Positions 8,462 through 16,857 of a stretch of 64,000 nt of DNA are shown here, piece by piece. The notes under the pieces are model-generated. The model worked only from the letters and a program-made list of their open reading frames with translations. It was not told the DNA's origin and did not search any database. The stretch is taken from the NCBI GenBank assembly GCA_963729075.1, contig CAVSMU010000019.1:1-64000 (forward strand), in the 5' to 3' direction. Made by a program: the position numbers and the translations under genes. Numbering within the stretch: position 1 is the first letter of the stretch; every line of letters begins with the position of its first letter. The stretch is from WHSW01 sp963729075 (lineage in GTDB: Bacteria; Actinomycetota; Thermoleophilia; Solirubrobacterales; 70-9).

Positions 8462-8833
8462 ATGGACCTGTCAGGCGGGATGCCGACCAAAGCGTGGATC
8501 GAGATCCGCAATGTTCGCGGTGATCTGCAGGAGCGGATCGCCGCTCACATCGAAGGCGGGACGGTCTCGGCCGAATGCCCCGCCTTCCCGCCGGGCCGGC
8601 ATGGCTGGATTCAGGTCTGCGTGCAGCACGGCGACGAGCCGCCGTGGCGCGAGGAACCCCGGATCGAGAGCCTGCCGGCGGAGCCCTGCCTCCTCGTCTT
8701 CCAGATGGACGCGGTCGAAGTCCGGGATGTGCTGCGCCGACGATCTCGCCGCGACGCGACCGGCCGCGGGCCGCTCGACCCGTGCGCGAAGCGCACCCGT
8801 CGGGTGTATTCCCGACGTAAGGGAACCTGCTAG
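8462..8833 (+). CDS. Hypothetical protein
   Basis: 123 residues; I do not recognise it. The ATG at 8462 follows a purine-rich stretch (CAGAGGGG). The N-terminal 75 residues contain a plausible globular segment (TKAWIEIRNVRGDLQERI, HGWIQVCVQHGDEPPW, CLLVFQMDAVEV), and the C-terminus is basic. Its last four bases overlap the convergent SDR gene. It could begin upstream at GTG 8438. Confidence 0.45.
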   Translation: MDLSGGMPTKAWIEIRNVRGDLQERIAAHIEGGTVSAECPAFPPGRHGWIQVCVQHGDEPPWREEPRIESLPAEPCLLVFQMDAVEVRDVLRRRSRRDATGRGPLDPCAKRTRRVYSRRKGTC

Positions 8834-9594
8834 TCGATCAGCGCCCCGCAGCTCACGTTGACGATCGCCGCGGTGAGGGTGCGGGCCCAGTCGGAGGCGG
8901 CGAAGACCGCCGCGTTGCCGACGTCCTCGAGCGTCGCGGCCCGTCCCAGGAGTGACTGGGCCTCGATCATCTCGACGATCTCGTCCCGAGCCCCGGCTTC
9001 TCCCGGAACCGACTCGGGCACGCCGCCGCTTGCCAGCGTCACGACGCGAATTCCGTGCGGCCCGAGCTCGACGGCGAGCTGCCGTCGCATCGTCTCGATC
9101 GCGTCGAAGGCGACCTGCGTGCCGCCCAGGTAGTAGTCACGTAGGGGCGCGCTGCGGTCGCCGGGGCCTCCGAAGGCGAGAATCACGCCCGAGCGCCGGG
9201 GGATCATGTGGCGGGCGGCCGCCCTCGCCGTCAGGAACGTGGTCCGCGCGGCCGTCTCCACCGGGGCCATGAAGTCATCGGCGTCCATCTCGGCGAGCGG
9301 GGTCCCGTGGGTGTACGGGTGCGCGATGAGGTTGAACGAGATGTCGATCCCGTCCGCCTTCGCGGCCACGGCGTCCGCATGGCGGTCGACGGCCTCCTCG
9401 TCGAGCGCGTCGACCTCAGCCGCCTCCGCCGCTCCACCGGCGGACCGGATCTCGTCCGCCACCCGCTCGACGTTCTCCAGGTTCCGTCCGGCGAGGTGGA
9501 CCGCGGCTCCCTCGCGGGCGAACGCACGGGCCACGGCACCCCCGATCGAGCCGGCGCCTCCGTAGATGATCGCGGTCCTTCCCTCGAGCAGCAT
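8830..9594 (-). CDS. Short-chain dehydrogenase/reductase-like protein with atypical active site
   Basis: 254 residues from the ATG at 9594, which follows GGAGG at five bases. A classical SDR fold with glycine motif GGAGSIGGAVARAF, the acidic DALDEEAVD segment, then ELGPHGIRVV. The catalytic Tyr-x-x-x-Lys is not present: the region reads RDYYLGGTQVAFDAIETM, with no lysine at the expected place. It may be a non-catalytic nucleotide-binding protein or belong to an SDR subgroup with another mechanism. Neighbours give no pathway. Confidence 0.8.
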   Translation of the reverse strand: MLLEGRTAIIYGGAGSIGGAVARAFAREGAAVHLAGRNLENVERVADEIRSAGGAAEAAEVDALDEEAVDRHADAVAAKADGIDISFNLIAHPYTHGTPLAEMDADDFMAPVETAARTTFLTARAAARHMIPRRSGVILAFGGPGDRSAPLRDYYLGGTQVAFDAIETMRRQLAVELGPHGIRVVTLASGGVPESVPGEAGARDEIVEMIEAQSLLGRAATLEDVGNAAVFAASDWARTLTAAIVNVSCGALID

Positions 9595-9672
9595 GTCGTC
9601 CTCCATCGGTTCGGGATCTGAGTCTTTGACCCGGCTCAGCGTCCGAACTCATCGGTCGCAGCGGACGAATCG

Positions 9673-9960
9673 TCAGCCCGCCGACAGCGAGGCGATCTCC
9701 TCGGCGTCGCCCTCCGCGAACGGATGCAGCCAGATCCGCTCCTCGCCCACCATCAGGGCGCGGCCGCGAAACGCGATCGGAATCGAGCCGATCGCGTGCT
9801 TGGCGATCAGGCCCTTCGACTTCGTCGTGCCCCAGAAGTCGCCCTCGAGCACGTAGACGTTCGATTCGGTGACGACGATCCGCCGCTGCTTTGCCTTGCC
9901 GGCGACGATCGCGGCCGCTCCGAGCGGCCCCTGCGGCGCGCCGGTCTGCCCGCTGGTCAC
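9673..9960 (-). CDS. Small conserved protein, possibly PH-like, possibly 5' truncated
   Basis: 95 residues from GTG 9960. The body (RRIVVTESNVYVLEGDFWG ... SIPIAFRGRALMV) looks like a bacterial PH-like domain that reads a cytoplasmic property through a beta-sandwich. The in-frame sequence before GTG (RPWTSSLLRY) seems protein-like and ends at a TAA upstream. The start may therefore be further 5' with a frame disruption, or the gene may be a remnant. No ribosome site supports GTG 9960. Confidence 0.5.
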   Translation of the reverse strand: MTSGQTGAPQGPLGAAAIVAGKAKQRRIVVTESNVYVLEGDFWGTTKSKGLIAKHAIGSIPIAFRGRALMVGEERIWLHPFAEGDAEEIASLSAG

Positions 9961-10002
9961 GTAGCGGAGGAGTGACGAGGTCCACGGGCGCGATCGCCAT
10001 TA

Positions 10003-10033
10003 CGTGACCGATCACGTCGTGACCGACCGTGAC
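10003..10033. repeat. Clustered CGTGACCGA repeats
   Basis: CGTGACCGA occurs at 10003-10011 and 10018-10026, followed by CCGTGAC at 10027-10033. The first copy also forms CGTGA-CCGA-TCACG (10003-10016), an inverted repeat. It lies in the 230-base gap between the small gene at 9673 and the LysR gene. Otherwise I see nothing coding in that gap. It could be a regulator site; no assignment is possible. Confidence 0.3.
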
Positions 10034-10190
10034 AAGCCCGCTGTACGCACCGAACGTCCCTCAGTACCCGCTAGCGCGTCCATTCCGGGACGTTCGCGGG
10101 GTTCGGACTCTGACGTGGTCCGGGCTCATCCCCGGTCCGCGCGCACCGCGGTGTCGAGACGGTGGACCCGCGTGAGCCTCCGCGCAGGGC

Positions 10191-11063
10191 TCAGTCGTAC
10201 TCGCGCACGAAGTCGATGAAGGCATCCGCCGCCGCGGAGCGGTGGCGCCCGGTGCGCCAGAGCAGGAAGGCCGGCAGGCGGATCTCCGGGCTCAGCGGAC
10301 GCGTCTCGACCGGCGGGCCCTCCCGGCGAGCGATCGACGCGGGCAACAGGGCCGCGCCGAAGCCGTCCGAGACGAGGCAGCGGATCAGGTAGGGGTCGCC
10401 GCTCTCGAGCGAGAGCCGGAGCTGCTCGCCGGCGCGCGAGAAGAACTCGTCCGCGGCCGCCTTGATCGCCGAGCCCGAGCGGGGGGTCGCGAGCGGCACG
10501 CCGGCGAGGTCGGAGGCGCTCACGCGATCGGTCGCCGGTGCCGTGCCGGGAGGAAACGCGACGACCACGCCCTCCTCGCTGAGCTCGAGCGCTTCGATCC
10601 CGGCGGGCACCTCGCCGGCGATCAGCGAGAACGCGGCATCAACGGCGTCGGACTCGAGCAGCTCGAGCATGTCGGCCGCGGTGCCCTCGCGCAGGGAGAC
10701 CTCGATTCCCGGGAACGCCTCGGTGAACCGCGCGAGGACCGTGGTGACCTGGATGCCGCCCGCCGGCAGCAGCGCGCCGATGGAGATTCGGCCCCGGACG
10801 AGGCCGCGCAGCTCGTCGAGGTCGCCGCGCACGCCCTCGAGCTCCCCGAGCACGCGCCGCGCCCGCTGCGCAAGGGCCTCCCCGGCCTCGGTCGGGACGA
10901 CGCGCCTGCTGGTCCGCTCGAACAGCTCGGTGCCGAGCTCGGCCTCCAGCCGCCGGATCTGGTGCGAGAGCGCCGACTGCGCGACGTGAAGCTCCTCCGC
11001 CGCACGGGTGAAGTGGCGATGGCGGACGACCGCCTCGGCGTACACCAGCTGTCGCAGCTCCAT
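10191..11063 (-). CDS. LysR-family transcriptional regulator
   Basis: 290 residues. A typical N-terminal winged helix-turn-helix (FTRAAEELHVAQSALSHQI, residues about 18-36) is followed by LysR substrate-binding domain features (IEVSLREGTAADMLELL; DGFGAALLPASIARREG). It probably controls the divergent pair at 11144-12087 and itself. A T-N11-A palindrome lies nine bases upstream of the start codon. The inducer is unknown. Confidence 0.92.
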   Translation of the reverse strand: MELRQLVYAEAVVRHRHFTRAAEELHVAQSALSHQIRRLEAELGTELFERTSRRVVPTEAGEALAQRARRVLGELEGVRGDLDELRGLVRGRISIGALLPAGGIQVTTVLARFTEAFPGIEVSLREGTAADMLELLESDAVDAAFSLIAGEVPAGIEALELSEEGVVVAFPPGTAPATDRVSASDLAGVPLATPRSGSAIKAAADEFFSRAGEQLRLSLESGDPYLIRCLVSDGFGAALLPASIARREGPPVETRPLSPEIRLPAFLLWRTGRHRSAAADAFIDFVREYD

Positions 11064-11071
11064 CTCGATTC

Positions 11072-11086
11072 ATCGTAGATCACGAT
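11072..11086. promoter_or_regulatory. LysR-type T-N11-A operator
   Basis: ATCGTAGATCACGAT: a perfect ATCGT/ACGAT interrupted palindrome with T and A separated by eleven bases, in the divergent gap between the LysR gene and the pair starting near 11144. CGATTGAT also occurs twice as a direct repeat (11083-11090 and 11114-11121). Confidence 0.6.
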
Positions 11087-11143
11087 TGATTAGCTGACAA
11101 CAACATCTTGCATCGATTGATCTGTGCGGCGAGAATCCGCTTC

Positions 11144-11524
11144 ATGAACTTCGGTCGACGCCCCGCCCCGAGCCCCCGCCCTCTTCCGCCGGCGGCGGCG
11201 GTGACGATCCGGCTCGTCGCGGAGCACGAGCGGGCCGACCTCGCCCGGGTCGCCGAGCGCGACTCTCGCCCCCTGCCGCCGGCGCCGCGCCTGGTGGCCG
11301 AGCGCGACGGCACGGTCCTGGCGATCCTGTCGCTCGAGACGGGCGAGGTCGTCGCCGACCCCTTCCGGCCGACGGCGGACCTGGTCGAGCTGCTGCGCTG
11401 CCGCGCGGCCGCGGAGTCCCTGGACCGGCCGGCCGGCGGGAGCCGGCGGCGCCGTCGACTGCGGGCGCGGCGGGACTCGGGCCGCATCCACGTCGGCCTC
11501 GCCGGCGCCGGAGGGCGGGCATGA
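11144..11524 (+). CDS. Small conserved protein of unknown function
   Basis: 126 residues from ATG 11144 (ATG 11108 is also possible). The core reads like the first half of an acetyltransferase-type domain (VTIRLVAEHERADLARVAER, then RLVAERDGTVLAILSLETG, then VVADPFRPTADLVELLRCRA). I recall this pattern in short Thermoleophilia proteins, but no function is known to me. The C-terminus is arginine-rich. Its stop overlaps the start of the GNAT gene (ATGA), so the two are coupled. Confidence 0.65.
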   Translation: MNFGRRPAPSPRPLPPAAAVTIRLVAEHERADLARVAERDSRPLPPAPRLVAERDGTVLAILSLETGEVVADPFRPTADLVELLRCRAAAESLDRPAGGSRRRRRLRARRDSGRIHVGLAGAGGRA

Positions 11525-12087
11525 ACGGCGAACCGACGGTCCGCCGCGAGCTGCGGGCCGGCGACCTGGGCGCGATCATCGCCCATCACGGCAGGCTCTA
11601 TCCGTCCGAGCGCGGGGTCGATGCGAGCTTCGAGGCGCACGTCGCGGCGAGCGTCGCCGCCGCTGCCGGCAGGCCCGGATGGCCCCGAGAGACCGAGGCC
11701 GTCTGGATCGTCGAGCTGGACGGCGAGCATGCCGGCAGCCTGGCGCTGACCGATGAGGGCGGCGGGCTCGCCATGCTTCGGTGGTTCGTGCTCGACCCGC
11801 AGCTGCGCGGCCGCGGCCTCGGGCGGCGCCTCATCGCCGAGCTCCTCGAGCTAGCGGAGTCGATCGGCTACGAGCGCATCGCGCTCGAGACGTTCAGTGA
11901 GCTGCGCGCCGCGGCCCACCTCTACCGCAGCTTCGGGTTCGAGGTGGTCCGCGCCGAGACGGGGCCCCGGTGGGGCCAATCCGAGATCACCTACCAGCGC
12001 TACGAGCTCACCTTCCAGCGCCGCGCCCAGTCCTTGAGCTCGGAGAGCGCCGGGCCGAGGGCCCGCCCCTTCTCGGTCAGCGCGTAG
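11521..12087 (+). CDS. GNAT-family N-acetyltransferase
   Basis: 188 residues. The acetyl-CoA binding motif A is plain: LDPQLRGRGLGRRLIAELLE, followed by ALETFSELRAAAHLYRSFGF, typical of GNAT enzymes. The acceptor is unknown. The gene overlaps the preceding one by four bases. Its last 88 bases run antisense into the convergent HxlR gene; the final 25 or so residues are probably a non-conserved tail. Confidence 0.88.
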   Translation: MNGEPTVRRELRAGDLGAIIAHHGRLYPSERGVDASFEAHVAASVAAAAGRPGWPRETEAVWIVELDGEHAGSLALTDEGGGLAMLRWFVLDPQLRGRGLGRRLIAELLELAESIGYERIALETFSELRAAAHLYRSFGFEVVRAETGPRWGQSEITYQRYELTFQRRAQSLSSESAGPRARPFSVSA

Positions 12088-12368
12088 GAGACCCTCGCGG
12101 GGGTCCCATCGTGGACCGAGCGCTCGACGAGGCCTGCCGCCTCGAGCTCGCGCAGACGCCGCGAGAGAAGGCGGTCGGAGAGGCCGGGCACGCTCGAGGT
12201 CAGCTCGGCGAAGTAGTGGGGCCGCTCGGCCAGGGCCCAGAGGATGGCTCCGGCCCAGCGGCGGCCGATCAGCTCGATCGCCGCGTGAAAATCGGGACAA
12301 ACATGCGCGGGGCGCCCGTTCCCTCGCGTGGTGCTCTGCGCGTGAGGCTGTCCACCCGCGGCCTCCAC
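12000..12368 (-). CDS. HxlR-family winged-helix transcriptional regulator
   Basis: About 122 residues from GTG 12368. The reading frame stays open to 12530, but homology begins at VCPDFHAAIELIGRRWAGAI. A DUF24/HxlR fold is visible: a conserved cysteine near the N-terminus (often redox-sensing in this family), the helix-turn-helix (FAELTSSVPGLSDRLLSRRL), and the wing (RVSYALTEKGRALGPALSEL). Targets unknown. Convergent with the GNAT gene over 88 bases. Confidence 0.87.
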   Translation of the reverse strand: MEAAGGQPHAQSTTRGNGRPAHVCPDFHAAIELIGRRWAGAILWALAERPHYFAELTSSVPGLSDRLLSRRLRELEAAGLVERSVHDGTPARVSYALTEKGRALGPALSELKDWARRWKVSS

Positions 12369-12432
12369 CCTCTCTCGGAGACTACAGATCGGCCCCGCTC
12401 GCTCAGCATCGCCCGCAGGAGTCGGAGTTCGT

Positions 12433-13584
12433 TCAGGTCGCACATGGGCCGGTATCGGTCGGGGCGAGATTACCGCCGAGCGCGTCGGCGACGACTTCGT
12501 TCGGAACCCCGAGGCCGTTGTTGCGCCCACTGCCGGTTGCAGCCGCGAACACGGTCGTCAGGACGTCACCCTCCGTGCCGACGACCGGCCCGCCCGAGTT
12601 ACCGCTGCGCACCGCGGCCCGAACGGGCGTCATCAGGCGCTCGATCGGTCCGCGGCCGTACGAATCCTGGCTCGTCACCGTGCCCGTGCGCCCGAGCCGT
12701 GCCGGGGTGAACGTCAGCGGGCCGTTCTCGGGATAGCCGGCCACAGCTCCCTCGGCTCCGCGCGGCGTCTCGGGCGCGAGCTCGAGCGGTGGCGCGTCGA
12801 GCCCCGGCGCCTCGAGCACGGCGAGATCGTTGCGCGGCTCGTAGTGCACGGCGGTGGCGTCGACCTGCGGGCCGCCCTCGGTGCTGACGGTGGTGTCGTC
12901 GGCGCCGGCGACGACGTGGGCGTTGGTGACGACGATGCCGGGTTCCGCGACCCAGCCCGAGCCCGCGACGCCGAGCCCGCAGGCAGTGCCCAGCACGCGC
13001 ACGGTCGAATCGCCCGCGGCCCGGATGTCGGGATCCTCGACGACGCCCTGCTCGGGAGCCGGGACGTCGGCGTCGGGCCCGCGGACCGGGGGCGTCGGGT
13101 CCACCCGGCGAAGGACGTTGAGCAACGGCCCCGAGGGCGGCATCACGTCGTTGAGCGCGCCGAGGATCGCGGACTGCTGCACGGCCTGGCGGATCTTGCG
13201 CGCGTCCGGGCCGCCGAAGTGAAGCGCGACGGCGCCGAAGCTCCAGCTGAGGAGCAGCGCCAGCCCGGCGAGCAACAGCGCCCCGCCGATCCCGTCCAGC
13301 GCGCCCACCTTGCCGCCGAGGAGCCGGCCGCGGATCGCCTTGCCGATCCCCTCGAGCCCGACCGCGACGAATGCGCCGAGGAGGATCCCGGCGGCAACCG
13401 CGACAGCCGGCGCGTATCGCGACTCCGACCCGTCGGCGAGCAGCGCCGGACCGATGCGGGCGCCGAGCGCGGCCCCGGCGACGAATCCAGCGAGCGGCAG
13501 GGCGCTGGCGATCAGGCCGCGCTCGTACCCGACTGCACCGAGCGCGAGGGCGAAGAGGACGATGCCGACGTCGACCAGGTTCAA
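12433..13584 (-). CDS. marP: MarP-like periplasmic serine protease with CvpA-type membrane domain
   Basis: 383 residues from TTG 13584. Four membrane segments in residues 1-125 (colicin V production/CvpA type) anchor a trypsin-like protease domain. The catalytic triad is His223 (VVTNAHVV), Asp253 (PRNDLAVL) and Ser330 (RSGNSGGPV). Cys202 (LGTACGLG) and Cys381 (GPCAT) match the disulfide pair of the Mycobacterium tuberculosis protease Rv3671c, which confers acid and oxidative stress resistance by processing envelope enzymes. The gene is divergent from the penicillin-binding protein gene, supporting an envelope role. Confidence 0.93.
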   Translation of the reverse strand: MNLVDVGIVLFALALGAVGYERGLIASALPLAGFVAGAALGARIGPALLADGSESRYAPAVAVAAGILLGAFVAVGLEGIGKAIRGRLLGGKVGALDGIGGALLLAGLALLLSWSFGAVALHFGGPDARKIRQAVQQSAILGALNDVMPPSGPLLNVLRRVDPTPPVRGPDADVPAPEQGVVEDPDIRAAGDSTVRVLGTACGLGVAGSGWVAEPGIVVTNAHVVAGADDTTVSTEGGPQVDATAVHYEPRNDLAVLEAPGLDAPPLELAPETPRGAEGAVAGYPENGPLTFTPARLGRTGTVTSQDSYGRGPIERLMTPVRAAVRSGNSGGPVVGTEGDVLTTVFAAATGSGRNNGLGVPNEVVADALGGNLAPTDTGPCAT

Positions 13585-13698
13585 GCCGAGTTCATCATCG
13601 TTAGGCCCGGTGGAGCGACTACCCTATCTCCGCGTGAACTACGGGTCGTACGCGCGACGCGGCGGGACTCGCAAAGCTACCGGAGGGACCGAGCTCGA

Positions 13699-15423
13699 TT
13701 GAGCACCCAGCGCGCGAGGGAACGCCGCCGGCGCATCTTCAAACGGGCCGTACCCATCGTCGTCATCGCCTCGGCGGCGTTCGTCGGTGGCGCGGTCGTC
13801 GCCGCGGAGCCGGTCGCCCCGGCGGCTCAGCGCCTACTCAACGCCTGGGAGCGGGGCGACTACGAGGCGATGCACGCCGAGCTGACCCCGGATGCCCAGG
13901 ACGAGTATCCGCTCGAGCGCTTCGAGCGCATCTACACCAACGCCGCCGAGACCGCGACCGTCGCCTCGGTGACCGCGGGTGAGGTGAGCGAGGAGGAGGG
14001 CGGCGCGCTCGCCCCCGTGAGCTTGCGGACGCACGTCTTCGGCGAGCTGAGCGGGGAGCTGTCGCTTCCGATCGAGGACGACCAGGTCGCCTGGGCGCCG
14101 AACCTGGTCTACCCGGGCCTCGGGGCTGACGAGCGGCTTACCCGCCGGACCCGGGCGCCCAGGCGAGCCGCAATCCTCGCCGCCGACCGCACGCCGCTCT
14201 CGCGGGGACCGGCCGCCGCGCGGACGCTCGACACGGCCGCCGTGGCCGTCGTCGGCGAGGTCGGGACGCCGACCCGCGCCCAGGCCGCCGACCTGGCGAT
14301 TCGCGGCTTTCCCCCCGGATCGTTGACCGGCACGTCCGGGCTCGAGCTCGCCTGGAACCAACGCCTGTCGGGCCGACCAGGCGGGCAGCTGGTGGCCGTC
14401 TCCGCGGACGAGGAGAGCGAGATCGGGGGCGGGCGGATCCTCGCATCGAGCGATCCGGTGCCGGGCAAGCCCGTCCGGACGACGATCGACCCCGTACTCC
14501 AGGAGGCGGCCGTGACGGCGCTCGGCAGCCTGTTCGGAGGCGTCGCCGTCCTGGACGCACGTAACGGGCGGGTGCTCGCACTCTCGGGGATCGCCTACTC
14601 GTCCCCCCAGCCGCCCGGGTCCACCTTCAAGGTGATCACCACCACGGGCGCACTCGACGCGGGCATCGTCTCGCTCGATGACGAGTTCCCGGTCGAGAGC
14701 TCGAACTCCGACATCGGCCGCGAGATCGCGAACTCGCACGACGCCCCGTGCGGGGGCACGTTCGCCGAGTCCTTCGCCAGCTCGTGCAACACGGTCTTCG
14801 CCCCGCTCGGCGCCGACCTCGGGGGCGAGGAGCTGGTGGAGACCTCGGAGCTGTTCGGCTTCAACTCCCCGCCCGAGATGTTCGACCAGAAGGCGACCGC
14901 GGCGGTCAAGCCGCCCGCGAGCACGATCCCGGAGGACCTGTCGTCCAGCGTCGAGGTCGGCGAGTCCGCGATCGGCCAGGGACAGGTGCTGGCGACCCCG
15001 TTGCAGATGGCCACCGTGTCCCAGACGATCGCCAACGAGGGCACCAGAATGCCGACGCCGATCGCGCGCAACGCCGAGTTGGAGCCCGACGCCAAGCCGG
15101 TCGAGGTGACGTCCCCGGAGACGGCCGCGACCGTGCGCGATCTGATGATCGGGGTCGTCGACGAGGGCACCGGGGTCGCTGCGGCGCTGCCTGGCGTCCA
15201 GGTGGCCGGCAAGACCGGAACGGCGGAGCTGGGCCCCGCGCCCGCCGCCCCGGGCGACGAGGAGGCCGTCCAGGAGCTGGACGCCTGGTTCACGGCATTC
15301 GCCCCCGCGAACGACCCGACGCTCGCGGTGGCGGTGATGATCGTCGATTCCGGCGGCGACGGGGGCGAGATCGCCGCCCCGATCGCGCGGGAGGTCCTGG
15401 CCACCGGCCTCGGTGTCCAGTAG
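13699..15423 (+). CDS. Class B-type penicillin-binding protein (transpeptidase)
   Basis: 574 residues from TTG 13699, eleven bases after GGAGGG; no better start is seen. A basic N-terminus and one membrane anchor (VPIVVIASAAFVGGAVVAA) are followed by an NTF2-like MecA_N domain (about 45-130), a dimerisation region (about 140-260) and the transpeptidase domain. Its catalytic motifs are all present: PPGSTFK (Ser308/Lys311), SCN (362-364) and KTGT (505-508). It cross-links peptidoglycan outside the membrane. The MecA_N-type N-terminus relates it to PbpA-type proteins. Confidence 0.93.
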   Translation: MSTQRARERRRRIFKRAVPIVVIASAAFVGGAVVAAEPVAPAAQRLLNAWERGDYEAMHAELTPDAQDEYPLERFERIYTNAAETATVASVTAGEVSEEEGGALAPVSLRTHVFGELSGELSLPIEDDQVAWAPNLVYPGLGADERLTRRTRAPRRAAILAADRTPLSRGPAAARTLDTAAVAVVGEVGTPTRAQAADLAIRGFPPGSLTGTSGLELAWNQRLSGRPGGQLVAVSADEESEIGGGRILASSDPVPGKPVRTTIDPVLQEAAVTALGSLFGGVAVLDARNGRVLALSGIAYSSPQPPGSTFKVITTTGALDAGIVSLDDEFPVESSNSDIGREIANSHDAPCGGTFAESFASSCNTVFAPLGADLGGEELVETSELFGFNSPPEMFDQKATAAVKPPASTIPEDLSSSVEVGESAIGQGQVLATPLQMATVSQTIANEGTRMPTPIARNAELEPDAKPVEVTSPETAATVRDLMIGVVDEGTGVAAALPGVQVAGKTGTAELGPAPAAPGDEEAVQELDAWFTAFAPANDPTLAVAVMIVDSGGDGGEIAAPIAREVLATGLGVQ

Positions 15424-15436
15424 CGGGCGCGCTCGC

Positions 15437-15754
15437 TCAGTCGAGCGGAAAGCCGATCGTGGCCCCGATGATCACGAGCGCGGCCGCGGCGATCGCGACG
15501 ATCCCGGCGGCGGTCTCGGCGGGCTCCGAGATCTCCTCGACCGCGAAGGCCGCGAGCGAGAGGGCCGCGCCGACGGCGACCAGCATCCACCACCCGCCGC
15601 CCCGACGCCGCCGCTCGGGCTCGGTCAGCCAGGCGACCGCCACCATCACCCCGAGGCACCCGACCCGCACCTCGGTCGAGAACAGCCCGCCCATGACCAC
15701 GATCGCCGCGGCCGCGGCGGCGATCAACGCCAGCTGGAGACTGCGCAGGCTCAA
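15437..15754 (-). CDS. Small integral membrane protein
   Basis: 105 residues with three or four predicted membrane helices (LALIAAAAAAIVVMGGLF; GCLGVMVAVAWL; WMLVAVGAALSLAAFAV; IVAIAAAALVIIGATIGF) and an arginine-rich cytosolic loop (EPERRRRGGGWW). Function not recognised. It lies between the penicillin-binding protein gene (convergent) and the lipoprotein gene, same strand as the latter. Confidence 0.65.
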   Translation of the reverse strand: MSLRSLQLALIAAAAAAIVVMGGLFSTEVRVGCLGVMVAVAWLTEPERRRRGGGWWMLVAVGAALSLAAFAVEEISEPAETAAGIVAIAAAALVIIGATIGFPLD

Positions 15755-15773
15755 CCCCGGCCCGGCGCCGACA

Positions 15774-16313
15774 TCAGATGTCGAGGACGACCTCGCCGGT
15801 GCTCTCCCCGCCCTCGACCGCGAGCCTCAGCGGCCTGTTCTCGCTCACCTCGTCGTCGACGAGGAAGATCAGCAGCGAGCCGTGGTTGGGGCCGGTCGCG
15901 GCGGTCGTGTCAGGGAGCGGCAGTTCGCCCTCGCCGGGCACTTCTGCAGCGATGTCGAGCGCGTACGGGCTCTCGCTATCGACGGTCTCGTACTTGTTCG
16001 CGAGCGTGTCGTGGACGGTGTAGGCGGGGGCGGACGGGAGCGGGTCCTCGGTCTCGTTCTCGATCGTCAAGAAGACCCCCAGGTACTCGGTACCCGGCTC
16101 CGCCTGCGGAAGCCCGACCAGGTACTCGGCGTCCTCGTTGTCGTCCGGGTTCAGAAAGCGGGTGAGCCCGACGTTGTAGGAGAGGTCCGACACCTCGACC
16201 GGCTCGCCCTCGACGACCTCGGTCTCCTCCTCCTCACCGCAAGCACTCACCGCAGCAGCGAGGGCAACGGCGGCGAGCAGGGTGAGCAAGGCGGCGACGG
16301 GTCGGGGGCGCAT
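15774..16313 (-). CDS. Secreted lipoprotein (DUF4352-like)
   Basis: 179 residues from ATG 16313. The signal peptide ends in a lipobox (AVSAC), with the acidic stretch GEEEETEVVEGEP after the lipidated cysteine. The rest is a beta-sandwich-like domain (YLGVFLTIENETEDPL; DTLANKYETVDSESPYALDI) resembling DUF4352/telokin-like extracellular modules. Upstream ATGs at 16328 and 16370 would push the signal peptide inward. Anchored outside the membrane; ligand unknown. Confidence 0.78.
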   Translation of the reverse strand: MRPRPVAALLTLLAAVALAAAVSACGEEEETEVVEGEPVEVSDLSYNVGLTRFLNPDDNEDAEYLVGLPQAEPGTEYLGVFLTIENETEDPLPSAPAYTVHDTLANKYETVDSESPYALDIAAEVPGEGELPLPDTTAATGPNHGSLLIFLVDDEVSENRPLRLAVEGGESTGEVVLDI

Positions 16314-16347
16314 GGCCGGCGGAAGCATATGCGACGCGATCGGCGAG

Positions 16348-16857
16348 CTAGGCGTTGAACGCGGGCACACGGTCGCGCCCCGCGACGGTGACCCTGGGCA
16401 CCGGCGTCTCGGACTCGGCGAGCTCCCGCAGGCGCTCGAGCGCGCGCTTGAAACCGCGCCGATAGACCCGCGTGGAGCGGAAGGGCTTGTGCAGGCGGTC
16501 GATGCGCTTGGTCGGCTCGGCCCAGAACGTCACCGTGACCTCACAGCCTCCGGGCGCCGGGCCCTCGGCGAGCTCCCAGACGGTGAACACCGGGACGCGG
16601 TTGAGGCGCCCGCCGTGTCCGCTCTCGCGAAGGAGGTGCGGCCGCTCGACCTGCTCGATCACGGTGTCGAGCCAGACGTTCGAATCGCCGATCCGGAAGC
16701 GTGCCGACGCCCCGACGCCGACCGGGTCCACGCGGCCGAGGCGCAGGTCGGTGAAGAAATGGTCGGTGAATGCCGGGCGATAGCCGAGGTCGCAGAGCAG
16801 ATCGAAGACGCGCTCGCGGGGCGCGTCGATCGTGGTGCTTGCCGATACGGGCCGCAT
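16348..16857 (-). CDS. SRPBCC (START-like) family protein
   Basis: 169 residues. The polyketide cyclase/dehydrase (SRPBCC) pattern is clear: an opening strand VSASTTIDAPRERVFDLL, middle strands (FRIGDSNVWLDTVIEQVERP; CEVTVTFWAEPTK) and a long C-terminal helix (GFKRALERLRELAE). These proteins enclose hydrophobic ligands; this one is unassigned. The start gives the conserved N-terminal strand directly. Confidence 0.82.
   Translation of the reverse strand: MRPVSASTTIDAPRERVFDLLCDLGYRPAFTDHFFTDLRLGRVDPVGVGASARFRIGDSNVWLDTVIEQVERPHLLRESGHGGRLNRVPVFTVWELAEGPAPGGCEVTVTFWAEPTKRIDRLHKPFRSTRVYRRGFKRALERLRELAESETPVPRVTVAGRDRVPAFNA

Noticed and set aside
12844..13698. 285-residue N-terminal extension of the penicillin-binding protein
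   Set aside because: Antisense to marP and without protein-like composition; TTG 13699 with GGAGGG upstream precedes the membrane anchor.
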